From: Akebia trifoliata
Taxonomy: Eukaryota; Streptophyta; Magnoliopsida; Ranunculales; Lardizabalaceae
Length of the DNA: 64,000 nt
Direction: 5' to 3'
Assembly: GCA_017979445.1 (NCBI GenBank)
Contig: CM030714.1
Span: 10,119,069 to 10,183,068 of the forward strand
Numbering within the stretch: the stretch's first letter is position 1; the number at the start of each line of letters is the position of its first letter. Shown here piece by piece: positions 1 through 12,492 of this stretch. The notes below the pieces were generated by a model that saw only the letters and a list, made by a program, of their open reading frames with translations, did no database searches and was not told the DNA's origin. The translations under genes and the position numbers were made by a program.

Positions 1-699
1 TCCAATACTTTTTTGACTTTCTTGGTTTTCTAATTAATCTTCACAATTTATATCTCGATGATCTTCCCAACATTGTACGTAGTTGAAACTCGTCCAAAGA
101 TCTTCTTGGTAGGGCAAAAAATGGGTCGAATATGGGTTGATGTCCCTTGTCCCAAGTTGGATCCAGGTTAGATATGGATCCATCCCTATATCTGCCTAGA
201 TTCGAATGTTATATTGCTTTGAAAATTATATTTTTATGTTTTCCAAGATATATTTCTTCTACTACTTTAATATATTATGAATTCTTATAAAATAAAATAA
301 TCATAATGGTAAAATAGAATAGTATAGCAATTAGAAAATAAATATAGCAAAAAAAAAAATTTGAACAGTTCGAAATTATCTAACTAGATTGACCAAAATC
401 ACGTAATTTGTCGGGTTAGATTTGAATACGATTTTAGTGATTGTAAAATGGTTTGGATATGGTTTTAGCTAATGGGACCTGAGTTAGATTTAGATCCGTA
501 TCTAAATCCAATAAAAAATTCGAAATTGCATATGGATATACTCAAATCCAGTCTGAACCTGACCCATTTTACGTCCTACTTCCTGGAGACTCCTGATGCT
601 ACCGAAGTACTGCCCGACCTCTGTCGAACTTACATATATAAATTTAAAAAATATACAATCTTTTCTTTATCTCTTACAAAAGTTAGTGGAATATCACGT
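1..699. other. Intergenic, no gene
   Basis: AT-rich sequence with GGATCCAGGTTAG- and ACCTGAGTTAGATTTAGATCC-like words (130-600) of the kind found in degenerate hAT-type elements elsewhere in the window. An open frame from 472 runs into the next element and has no gene character. Confidence 0.4.
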
Positions 700-1336
700 A
701 TGGGTGTCAATGGGTCCGTTATGGTCTGGTTCCTAAGGAATTTAGACCATAACCACTACATTTATTTATGTTTTTGTTGGTTCCGGGTCCAGTTCCAAAA
801 TAAATGGAATCGGATCCGGAACTGCCTAAAAACATGGGTCCCATCGGTTCTAATTCTAAAGAATCGAATGAGAAAAAATATTTAAAATCATTATAAAACT
901 TTTTCCCTTTAAAAAACTTAATATATTAACGACAAAATTATTAACTTAGTTATAATTTGTTATATTAAAGATACAAATTAATGATTTTCAAAAATAAAAT
1001 TTTAACTTAATTAAAAGTAATAAAATTTTTAGAAGATATAGAACATGTTAAGCTCCAATCAATAATTTATATGAAAAATTGAAGAATTTTACATTATATG
1101 CATTAATTTTGATATAAGAGATTACTTAAATCATCTATAGTATGAAAAGAAATGATGAAATAAATCAATTTTGGGTACTCGTGGGTACCCATTAGATGAA
1201 ATCCAATGGTTCCGCTTCCTTCGATTCGATTCCATTTTAGACCCGAATCTAATCGGTTCCACTAAAAAGAGACCAGGAATCGAGGTTTTCAATTCCGGTT
1301 CGGTTTCAGTTAAATGGGTACCCATTGACATCCTCA
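700..1336. mobile_element. Degenerate element with GTGTCAATGGGT ends
   Basis: Left TGGGTGTCAATGGGTCC and right GGGTACCCATTGACATCC are inverted, and both subterminal regions are full of GGTTCC and GAATCG words. No target duplication remains. Same superfamily style as the hAT-type element at 38,617 and as fragments ending near 7,257 and starting near 13,577 (YSL intron 6). Confidence 0.65.
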
Positions 1337-3785
1337 GTGTCTCCTTTCCCCCCTAAACTCTGCAAAGTAACCTAGAAAAATCCAACCTTCCCCCTACCCT
1401 GAAACTCTGACCAAGTAGCCTGGAGCATCTCCATGTGCAGCGTATTTGGAAAGACAAAAAAAAAAAAATGTCCAAAGACTACCCGTTGTTGAAACCTTAA
1501 CTTGTAAGCCTATATAAAAAATCCGTACTTCCTAGAATTATTCAAATAACCCCCCATTACTCAACTAAACCAGTACACCCGTAAATCATCTTTTGAAACC
1601 CTTACCCTTTTAAGACTCTGATTAACTAGTTAGCAATCCAAAAAGCCCTAAGTTTCGACAATAGAAATATTAAAAAGCAGTCGTCCTCAGGATGGGGATT
1701 GGGGTGCCTAACACCTTCCTTTTTTTCAATCGAATCACTTACCCTGAATCTCTGATCCATAGCTCAAATGAAAATCATTCTAATTTATGGAGAAACTGTT
1801 CACCCCCTTGAATTTGAACTTGCAACTCCTTAAAACTTGTAGCTCAATCTACTCTAACCTTGATCCTCGAGGTAAGACCATACATCCCAATCAAGAGAGA
1901 GAGAGAGAGGATCCAAGGGAATGGTGCTACACTAATTTTTATTTAATTGATAAGCTTGTTTTTAATGACATAGTCGCTTGGTGATAATGGAAATTGAAGT
2001 CAGGTTTATAATATCATCAACCATTGAATTTACTAGGTCTACGGAAATTAAGTAACATTTTTATTGTTCAAAAAGAAAATTATTAGTATATAGTAAAAGT
2101 GTAAATTAACAGGGTTACTCAGCAAAATGTGCTAACAATTGGGTATCAAGGCACTAGCAAGACAACTTAATGTTGATTAGACGAGCCATCAAGTTCCTTA
2201 ACATGAAGTCTAAAGTGATGGAATTGAATGTAGTTATCAGTTATACAACAAATCATGTATTAGACCATCTTTTCCATCTATATCTAAATGGGACAGTTGG
2301 CTGTCATGGACTAGCTTAAATTGCTCTCAACAACTTTTCTTTATGAGATATCAAATTATAGATACATCCAACAGGATTGAAACAAAGAAAAAAAAAAAAA
2401 AAGAGATTGAGAGAGAATGAAATCTTTAATCAAAATATTTTTCCTATGAAGTAAAAATAAAATAAAATGGAAGTGTGATCATTAAAATTGAATAATCATC
2501 TAATGTACATCTGAGATGGGAGGAAAAATACATCTCTCATGGGAATGAATGACTACTAGTTTCCTAGGGATACACTACTATTCTTGAGAATCGATAGGAA
2601 TATCCTCCCATCTCGACCAAAGTTTGATATACAGTGTCAAACGTAGTTCGAGATTCATCGTCATCAAATCCTTATTCCAGATATTTAGAGTCGGTTAAAC
2701 AAATCTTGTTCTTCCATTTCACTCTATCCTAAGTCACGTCTTAGGTTATTCTAAGTGTAGTCTTATTTGTTTTCACTATCTTTATCTACGTTCCTTTAGA
2801 TTCTTCTCTTGTTCTTTTAGGATCTTCAACTTAAATATATTTTTTTCTAATGATGTTTGTAACAGGCTTTGTAATACGTGTCCAAACGATCTCAAATTCC
2901 CATGAGATTTTCTCTTAGTTTATTGTCCATTAGAATAGCTTTAACATTTTCTCAAATTCCTTCATCACTAATTTTACTTTTGCTAATCTTTCCACACCAT
3001 CCATCTCAATATCCTCATGTCTCTTACATTCAATTTATTAACACGACGCTTCTTGACTATTCAACATTTAATTATGTAAAGTATAACTAGTCTTACTATA
3101 AGTAAAATTAATAAAGGATCAACCCAAGACCGATTTAAAAAAAAGTTAGCTTGACAATATAATCTCTATTTTTTAACAGATCAAGCCGACCCGTGAGGAC
3201 AAAACAGTCATATTCATGATTCATTCATGTTAGCCACCTTCACTAAGTGTGTAGGTTAGGTGAAACCAGGTAACAACAAGTGGGTCCATGGAAGAATAAA
3301 TGGAGTGGATGTGAAGGAAGAACTGTGGTACTTTGACAGTTAGTAATCGTCTGATTGCAGCAGAAGCTAAAACCAGGACAGTAGAGAGCATGGAGTGTTG
3401 GCCTGCAATGTGATGTGTGTTGGCTTAAAGCTATTTAACATCACATCCTCCTCTCTGTGCTTCGGATTCTTCTAATATTACAATAGTGGCTTTTTTCATC
3501 AGGTGGGGAAGGTGTCTCTCTAGTGTTTGATTGGTCAACCTTTTTGGTTCCTTTATTGAGGGTCATACAAAGAACTTTATACATGAAGTTCGAATATTGA
3601 GTGATGATTCTCTGTATATGAATTATATACTAAAAATAAAATCTATGATCAGTCCATGCGTTCCGCCCATACCTGCTCCAATCTCCTTTTTCTCAGTTCA
3701 ATAATGCATTCTAGCTAACTACTCTTTCGTTCTATTGATCTTCTAATTAGACTCTGATGATTAAGTCACTCAAAATTTTAATATA
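1337..3785. other. Intergenic with an LTR fragment
   Basis: Around 1,690-1,720, GGGGTGCCTAACACCTTCC is the complement of the GGTGTTAGGCAC landmark of the LTRs farther right, so 1,430-1,800 is probably a minus-strand LTR remnant. A (GA)n run lies at 1,894-1,908. The remainder shows nothing I can assign. Confidence 0.45.
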
Positions 3786-3789
3786 GTAA

Positions 3790-3950
3790 TAGGATGAACC
3801 ATTTTACACTGACTTCTTACAACACTGCATTGATGTGACGGTGTGCACAGAATCATTTACGCTTCACTCGTAACTTGAGGAAAAATATCTATGGTTTTAT
3901 GCACACCACCACATCAGTACAGTGTTGTAGGAAATCAGTTTAATGTTTAT
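3790..3950. mobile_element. Foldback MITE
   Basis: CACTGACTTCTTACAACACT (3,807) faces TGTTGTAGGAAATCAGTTTA (3,922) as inverted arms, continuing inward as GATGTGACGGTGTGCAC facing ATGCACACCACCACATC. About 150 bp, non-coding. Confidence 0.75.
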
Positions 3951-4572
3951 TTAGTAAGATATAACTAGAAGAAATTGCATATATTTACTTTCGTCACCTT
4001 AACTTATATAATTTTATAAAATTCTTTGATTATATATTTTATTTTGATTTACTCATGCACTTGGATATCTTTAATTGAAATTTGTAAGATATCATTCCAA
4101 GATTTCGTGAAGGATTATCATCATATGGTGGGCACTTGTTAGTATTTTGTATTGGTATCTCTGTTATATCTAATTGTCAGAACACTTTCTGTTTATTTAT
4201 GTCATTATTTTCTTGAGGTGAGTGCCACCATTGTTTTGACCTTTGGATTTCGACGCTTTGCTTATCAAGTCAATCCCGAGGACTGTATGGTGTGATAGTT
4301 TACTTTTTCGACTAAAGGATGATCAATGTGGTCCTCCTCAGGGTCTAGTCATTGTTAAGTTATTAGATTATTGCGAGATATTTTCATGCATCTACATGTT
4401 GGCATGTGGATCATTTCGAGTCGTCGTGATTGCACTCATGATTATAAAGTGGTAGACCATTGTCTAGAGCACAATGATCATCCATGTGCATTCCGGGGTC
4501 CATAAATGTCCATTTGATGTTGTGATTTCTTTAAATTTATTGTTTGTGGCTAATTAACTCCCTTAAAAATGA

Positions 4573-4790
4573 GTCATATTTGATAGGGCTCCTTATCATC
4601 ATTTTCCAAATCTAATTCCAAAAAGAATAATGCTGAAGAGACCTCTCGATTTGATCTCATTTCACACTTTTTTGATGTGGAAGTGTTTAGGAGCCATAGA
4701 TGCCTCCACGTCAAAAATTGTGAAATGAGGTCAATCTTTAAGTGATCACTCGAGCACAACTCTTCCAAAATTTATATTTTCATTTAAAAA
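4573..4790. mobile_element. Foldback MITE, AATGCTGAAG family
   Basis: AATGCTGAAGAGACCTCTCG and TTTGATCTCATTTCACAC face GTGAAATGAGGTCAATC (4,720). Related pieces are at 10,368-10,468 and 17,448-17,640, each with AATGCTGAAGTGACCTCAA. Non-coding. Confidence 0.65.
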
Positions 4791-4799
4791 TAAAGAAGG

Positions 4800-7700
4800 T
4801 GCTTTAGGAACACCCTTTCTCATTTTGATGAATATTTGAAATGCCCCATGTTGTTAAATTGGTGGGATACCTCATTTGATCTCGATCGTTTCAAAGGGAC
4901 TAACATAAAATGTCCTAAATGCCCTTGCCTTTAAACTCCAACTAAAAACTTTTGATTTTTCTTTCTAAAACACGTATCTTCAATTAGAAAATTTAGCCTA
5001 GTTTTCAAACTAAAGATTCAATCTCCTTCAACCTTTAAATAATATAGGATAGGAATTTTGGAGAAATAAAAGATAGATAAAACTGTAAATAGAAAAATAA
5101 AAGATTTTCTATGAGATAATGAAACAATGAAGTGAAGACAAGATTCATTAAATTAAAAATAATTTAATTAGAGTTTGAAGAGATTGAAGATTGACTGATT
5201 TTTGAATTTATGTTTAGGTGAAAATTAACTCATACAATTATTAATTGGGTTGTTTGAAGCCTCAATTTGAGTCCAGTAAAATTTTGGTCACACAAAATAC
5301 AAGGCTTTAAGTCCAACTAAGCTTTAAAACTTCTTGCCCAAGTTAAATTAGGTCTATCAGGTTCGATTTTAATTTACCTGAATTCAACCCAAGTATATTG
5401 CAAAGAACAAGGGCGGAGTCAGAATTTTTTGGCAAGGGGGAAAACTATAGTTAATGGTAATGTCGAAGAGTTTAAAAATGATTGGCTTTGAGGACAATAA
5501 AGGTTTTTGGTCAGAGGCTGAAAGAGCATTTAGATCATTTCTCATTAATCCATGAGAGAATACCTAAGTCAAGGGGGGAGGCGGGTCAATTTAAAAACAT
5601 AAGGTGTCTCAAGTATTCACCAAAATGCCTACATACCCCCTTGATTGGGTCTTCTCCAAGAGACTAATGCAAAAATAATTTAATTACCCTTGTCTTCATC
5701 TTGAAACTAAAAGCTTGATTTATCTTCCCAAAACAAGTCATCTTCAACCTCTTAAATAAAAAACATCAAAGTAATTTTCAACCGTAAAATTAATCTACTT
5801 TAACTTTTAAATCTAAAGAACAAGATATGATTCTAGAATTAGAAGACTATGAGAATTTTTAATAGGAAATTAGATTCTCTACATGGGATTAAGGTGATAT
5901 TCAAAATGACGCATTGAAGGTGAAATTAAAATTAATTCACCGTAAAGGTTGAAGAGCTTGAAGATGATTAAATTAATCAAAAAATAACTGAGAATTCTTT
6001 TTGTTACAAATTGAAAATGATGGTATTTAGGTCATTATCTCTTTACTCTAGTAAAGAAAAACAAGGTCAAAGTGGGCATGACATAAGTTTAAAAACATAG
6101 GGGATTTAGGAGTATACCTAAAAAATTGGGGCAGCAAAGTCAAAGTGGATATGCCATGAATTTAAAAAGATAGGTGGGTTTTCTCAAATATTCATCAAAT
6201 GGTGGACGGATTTTTAAATCACCCAATTTTATTTATTTATTTATTATTATTATTATTGGGGAACATGTTCAGACGAGTTTGACATGAGCTTGAAAACATT
6301 GGGATATCTTAAATAATCACCGAATTATAGGGGTACTTAAAAAAAAAAATTGATTAAAGTTGAGGGCACTTTCTTCTTGGCTCCATGGCTGGCAAAGAAG
6401 CTGAAGTGTAACCATCAAGATTTGAAATCATGAAAGCTTGCAATGGCAATTATTTACAAAGTTGGGAGTCTTGACTTTAGAGGAAAGAGGAGCTGAGTCC
6501 GTAAAGGAGAATATATTTGTAAAGCTAAAAGGGTTTTGAGCTTTTCCACTATTAAAGAGTGGAATCTTGGGTTGGAACTTGTCACCCATCTGATATTATT
6601 TTTGACCTGTCGTTTCGATCACTTGCACCAAGTTTTATTTATAACGATAATCCCCTATAATAGTTTAGGCTTAAGATGGTCTTATATTACAATCAAGAAT
6701 CTCGAAAACCCCAGAGAGAGAGAGAGAGAGAGAGAGAGTGTGCAAAGTACATAATATCAAGTTCATGCACATAAATTCATCATAAATCAGGTAAATTTAC
6801 AAAATCGATACAGATGGATAACCAGGCACAATGTGAAAATAGGTCAAATTTGATTACTCAGGATTGTCAAATTTCATAAAATTTGACAGACAAAAGGATC
6901 GAATTGGTGTCGAATTTTTATTTTTGACGGGTCGAAACTATCAAATTAATGAAGGATGGGAAAATTTTGATAACTCTAAGCCATCAAATCTGAGACCATC
7001 AAGAATTTTGACGATTTTAGATCGTCAAAATTCAATTTTTAAAATTTGTGGGTCTTGGCCTGTTAATTTTTTTCGTCGAATTTTTCAATTTTCAAGTAGT
7101 GACGATTCTTATAATTGGTTATTCTATTTCTAGTTCTACTTATTTTAGAATCAAAATAGAAACTAATAAGGATAAAAAAAAAAAATTGGAAAAATATTAA
7201 AACTTTCAGTATCTTAGGAGTCGAATCGAATCAAAACCACCCCATTGACAACCCTAAAATTAGCAACCCGAATCCTCGTCTTTTTTTCGCATATCATGTG
7301 GCACATTGCTTTGGCATTCACTTAGTCATCCATAATTTGGTCCCTGAAACATAAGAATAATTGGCAATTCGAATCTTGAAACCGATGATGAAATTTTTTT
7401 AATCATTTTGAAGATCTAGAAATCATGTAGCTTTTTGAGTATGGGTCCATCACTCATTGATTAAGAAAGCCAAAGAGTATAAAAGTGTCATCCAAAAAAT
7501 ATAATTATGCTAAAAGTGACCCCATGGCAAAAAAAAAAAAAGGAAGCCCAAAAGGAAAAGAAAACAAATGAGTTTGGACGGTTCGACAAGTTGCCTCCAC
7601 GATCGATATTGAAAATGCCAAGTAGGCTACTCTAATTCCTTCTAAATGATGGAGTGAGATACATCAAATATGCATTAAAATTTAAAATACACGAGCATAA

Positions 7701-9515
7701 ATACACGGATCTTTGTGATTGCACATGAAAAATAAATGGAAAAAAATGATATTTTGTGAAAAAAAAAAAAAAAAGACTTTTGGGTCTATGATTGCATATT
7801 TTCTTTCGAAATCATCTTTTTTTATTCTTTCATGTAAAATAATTTCACTTTGGGCAAAAAAATATTCTCCCACCTCACCAGTTGGGAAAATAAAATAATT
7901 TTTCTACCTCGAAATATTATTATGTCCGTATGTTATAAGATTTGCTCCTACTATACAAAATCATTGACCCGAATGAGGTGAACCCGATTGGCGGAAAATA
8001 ACAACCCCATTATTTTGATTAATATTATTGGTCCCTTATATTTTCGATAATATTAGAGACATCCCCCATGTTTTGGTCAATTTTAGAGATACCTCTTTAT
8101 TTTCAAACTTATGCCCCGTCACTAGGTCTTCTTCTTCGAGACTAACATAACTGACCTATAATGAATTAAGTTCATTCTAAAGTGGCGAATCATGAACCCA
8201 AATTCAAACCGAGCAAACTAATGAACCAAGTAACATAGTCCTGTCACACCTAGCGTCACCCATAAAACGTAATAACCAAATCTCCTTATTGAAATTTTTT
8301 CAAGTAAAATCAAATGATGAAATTTAATTTTTACAATATTAGTTTTTTCTAATATAATTTTGTTGAGAAATTCATATCCTCATGGAAAACAAATTTTCCT
8401 TCATAGTAGATGCTTTGCTCGACAAGAAAGAAAAAGAACTTTTGGGTTGAGCCGTTGGATTCTTCTCAATCTTGTGATATGGCCCACCTAGAGGTGGGCC
8501 CATCGATTTGATACTTTAGGTGGATGGTAGAGGGGGCCGTACAGATAATTGTATACTTTATATAGTTGATTTGCTTTTAGTGTGGTGGTTCGATTATTTT
8601 AAGTTGACTGGTCAAACTATTTTTACTATTATTTTTGAAGACTACTTATCTTATCAATCAATACATATAGATAAGGGAGAAAAATAAGGATTCAATCACA
8701 ACCACAGGTTCTTATTAGCTAAAGCAATCATTAGCCATCAAATTTGCTCTACAATTGGGATGCAAGACTTTTATACAACATTTGGGACCCACTTTGAAGT
8801 TAAAGATGTTGACAAGTAGACCAAATTCAGGTAATGGAGGAGACATCCTATTGGCTCATATGTTCTAAGAGAATCTCCATTCTTCAAGGTGGGAGGATAT
8901 TTTGGAAATTAACTCAATTGAGAGCCAATGTCCCTCTTTATATTATTAATCATCGAAGAAAATTTAATTTCTTCTTTTTTAAATAATGATGATGATGATG
9001 ATGATGAGAGGGTCAGGTCCGTATAATTCATAAAGAAACAAGAAATCTAACCGTTGAAACTCAAGATTGATCTTAAGGGATGCAATTTTTTTTAATTTCG
9101 TTTTGTTTTTCTGATCGGTAAGCTTGTTTTCAATGAGTCAATAACTCATCATCCAAAGACTTTATCAATTAAACTAGTTTGAAACTACAAATGTGATGTA
9201 TTCTTCAGAAACGCATTTTATCCACACGATTTATATTAACGACAAATTCATGAGTTTGAGATATTTGTCCAATTTACAGGTAGTGGAGCCTTTTTGTTCC
9301 TATAGTTGTAGTCGGCAATAGTGCTTAGATAGGGCAATAATGCAGCTGATGTTCTTACTTCCATGACTACAGTAAATCACAAGAATAGAATGAATCCAAT
9401 CTCTCCCAAGAAATGAGAAGAGTGATAATGAGAGATTTGATGGGTCTCCAATACTTTATTCTTCAATATTTGAAATAATGTTGGGCAGATCTCAAATCAT
9501 TTTATCTTTTGCATG
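4800..9515. other. Intergenic, mostly unassignable repeat debris
   Basis: It contains a one-ended CAGGGGCGGAGCC-family relic (about 5,405), a (GA)n tract at 6,714-6,738, and a region rich in the word ATTTTGA (6,850-7,090) ending in CCCCATTGACAACCCTAA (7,239-7,257, the right end of a GTGTCAATGGGG element). A (GAT)n run lies at 8,987-9,006. No gene-like open frame. Confidence 0.4.
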
Positions 9516-9517
9516 TA

Positions 9518-9698
9518 TATATGATGAACCGTGATAATATGATGCTCTCCTCTGACTAACACCCCCCTACGCCCCATCATAGAATTGTAGATCATTTGCC
9601 TCGGGATACAAAAGAAAAAGATTTATGGTTCTACGTCTCCCAAGGCAAATGATCTATGATTCTGTGATGGGAGTGTCATATTATCACGACTCATATCT
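9518..9698. mobile_element. Foldback MITE, CGTGATAATATGA ends
   Basis: GAACCGTGATAATATGATGC faces TGTCATATTATCACGACTCA. The arms continue as TGTAGATCATTTGCCTCGGG facing AAGGCAAATGATCTATGAT. Total about 180 bp. The ends resemble those of the element at 54,485. Confidence 0.8.
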
Positions 9699-11042
9699 AA
9701 TTCATATTATTTGCTTAGAAAATTCTCTCTTTATACATGTGTCGGTATAGAAGAAAAGAATCTGACTTTGAAGCAGTCAGACCGCTTTAAAATTTTGGAG
9801 AGACCCTCCTCGTAACATGACACATTGCTTTTTGTTTTTATTTCACGCCTCTAATTTTTCATTAATATACAATGTGTCATTTAAGGGAGAGGGTTCTACC
9901 GAAATTTTGAAGCAGGATGAGTACTTCATGTTTTTTCCGAAAGAAAAAGGGAGATCTAGGCATTAAACGATGACGGGTCTAATTCATTTTGAGCCAAATA
10001 TTCGATAACTTAGACTCTAAAGGTTTTTTTTTGGGTAAGAAAGAGAGATCTTATCAATTAAAGATGAGGAAACTAATTCATTTTGAACCAAATATTTCAT
10101 AACTTCGACTCTACTCAGACTGATTTTATAAATACCAATAATCCTCACAATTTCAAATTTAAACAAGAGGAAGAAGGACCTGAATTCAATTTCATATACT
10201 CAATATATCATTTGCTATTGAAAGTAATGTTAACTCACATTTTTAATTTCGCATTCTTTATCATCTCTCAATTAATTTTGTGATGAAATATAGTTTTTTT
10301 TTTGTCAACTATTTGAAATGATTTCTCATTTAATAAGTAATTAAGGGTAGCTCTGATATTTCAATTACAATAATGCTGAAGTGACCTCAAGATTGTATCT
10401 CATATCGCACATCTTGACGTGAAAGTGTATAGGAATCATGGATGCTTTTTCACTCTCGAGCACAAATCTTTCAATTATAGAGGAATTAGGGAGACTTTGA
10501 GAATTAAGAAATTTGCTTATAGAATTGATTTGTAATCTAAAATAAGTAGTAATAATAATAATAATAAATAAAACCCTCTTGGAAATATAGTTTTTTGGGT
10601 TTGTTTTAAGTTTTATATCTTATTATGGAACTTTGCACATTGAATTAAATTTCTTGCTTTTATACTTGTTAATAATACCAATGGACCAAGCCCAGCTGTT
10701 TTGGACTGGTTTAAGATAAGCCCATTTATCAAGAGGATTATCATTTGGGTTGTGAACGCTTGTTGGGCCAACTATTGTCATCTAAGGAGTATTTGGGCCA
10801 AGTGCTAATTACCATGTGTCACAATCTTATTGGCCAATTAACTTAATTTATGACCAATTGGGCAATCATATTTCTTATAGAGGTGATCAAAAAATCCTTT
10901 TGATCTAAAATTACTATATGGTAACTGACACTAAAATGGTTTTTTGCAAAAACGAGAAGCCAGAAGCAGCTCAGACCTGCAATAAGCTTTCAGCTTCTAC
11001 AGAAATCCCATAGAACTTTTTACTTCTCATTTACTATAATTT

Positions 11043-11398
11043 TTTTAAACTGCTATAGGCACCCCAAATTTTACTTATTACTCCCCAATTAAAAATAAAG
11101 AAACTAAGTGAAAGTGAATTGTTGAGATTATGTAAAAGTTGGGGTGCCAATAGAAGCTCTCTCATTTTGTGTGTGTGTGTGCTATATTTCTAGTTTTTGG
11201 GTTTTAGAATTTTATATGAGCTTAATCATAATTGTAAACAACTATTGTGACAATTTTTTGTAATAATGTTGAGATTATAATTTGAGCCGAACCTATGAAA
11301 TGTTTGAAGAGTGTGTTTTAATCTTTAGTTGGGGTGTGATAAATATTTATGAAATTGGGGTATAATAAGTAAAAGTTGATGTGCCAATAGCAGCTATC
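11043..11398. mobile_element. MITE, TGGCACCCCAAC family (copy 1, reverse orientation), with nested short copy
   Basis: Left CTGCTATAGGCACCCCAAAT and right TTGATGTGCCAATAGCAGCT are inverted. An internal right-type end (GTTGGGGTGCCAATAGAAGC, about 11,140-11,160) means 11,043-11,163 forms a short element on its own. Interior 11,200-11,390 is the reverse complement of the interior at 23,540-23,700. A (GT)n run is at 11,169-11,181. Confidence 0.75.
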
Positions 11399-11399
11399 T

Positions 11400-12492
11400 A
11401 TAAATTTTTGGTTTTGTGTGACCCAACTTGGAGATTATGAGGAATTTTAAGGTAAACCTTGTAGTCTATCGGACATGAATCAAACGCTTAAGATACCAAA
11501 AGCAATACCAAGCTTGAATTGTAGGAGGCAAATATTAGGTTTACATCAAGACCTCGATAGCAATTTGGCCTAATTTTTGGACAACATGGAGACGCAATGT
11601 GTTACAATCCAGCCTAAATGTTGGATGTCACACTCAATGAGAAATCCCCGAAGGTGAAGCTGGCGAACGTCAATGGAAAAGAAAGTTGAACCTACAAACA
11701 GTAAATCTAGATTATTATTTAGCCAACAATGGAAGATGAGGCCACTAATTTCGTACTAAAGTGTCATATATGCCAAGTTCAAGAACATCTCATCCATGCC
11801 ACTAAGGCCGCATCTATTCCATACTTGGGGACTTGATCATGATAGGAATAATTGGACGCTTTACATGAACCACTATGCTATGGCAATCGCTAACCATCTA
11901 TGCCATCAAACATCTTAAGCCCATACCGTATTATGCCAAAGATAATGGCTAAGCCAAAGCAACCGACAAGACTTCAGAATGGATTCTCAAAGGGTGGTCT
12001 ATGACCATCCCAAATGGTGGCATAGAGAAGCTCTTGAGCCCATGAGATGTCACCCATAGCCTTGACGGTTCATGGCTATCGGTCACCCTGCCCGCAATTA
12101 TAAGATACATGTACACAGGCCAAAGAATATGCCAATATATACAAAAAATGCATCGTCCATGCTTATGATATCATTCTAATAGTACATTCATTTACAGCTT
12201 CATTTTAAGGATTTGCACTCACATTCATCAAAATGTCTCTACCTGGAAATTTTTAACTAACTGGGAAGGCCTTTACATTGTTAAGCTTACCTCGATTTCG
12301 AAATCAGATTTTCGAATACCCATGAGAAACCGATCTTTTTCTAAGCTTAATATAAACAACAGTGCTACATTATTATTAATAACAATAGCAACTCTTATGT
12401 CATGGTCTTAGAGGGTCCGACGGTGGAGGGACCATCCACACTTCATCTCTATAGTCATATGTATTCCTAGATCAAATTTAAACATGTTTCGA
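11400..12492. other. YSL 3' flank, GC-richer, unassigned
   Basis: From about 11,560 to 12,150 the base composition rises toward that of coding DNA, but every frame is broken by stops and I recognise no domain. It may be a decayed transposon or pseudogene. The YSL 3' UTR is expected within the last few hundred bases before 12,493. Confidence 0.35.

Noticed and set aside
472..885. 137-codon open frame
   Set aside because: It runs into a degenerate transposon end (from 700), has no domain and has no splice or start context.
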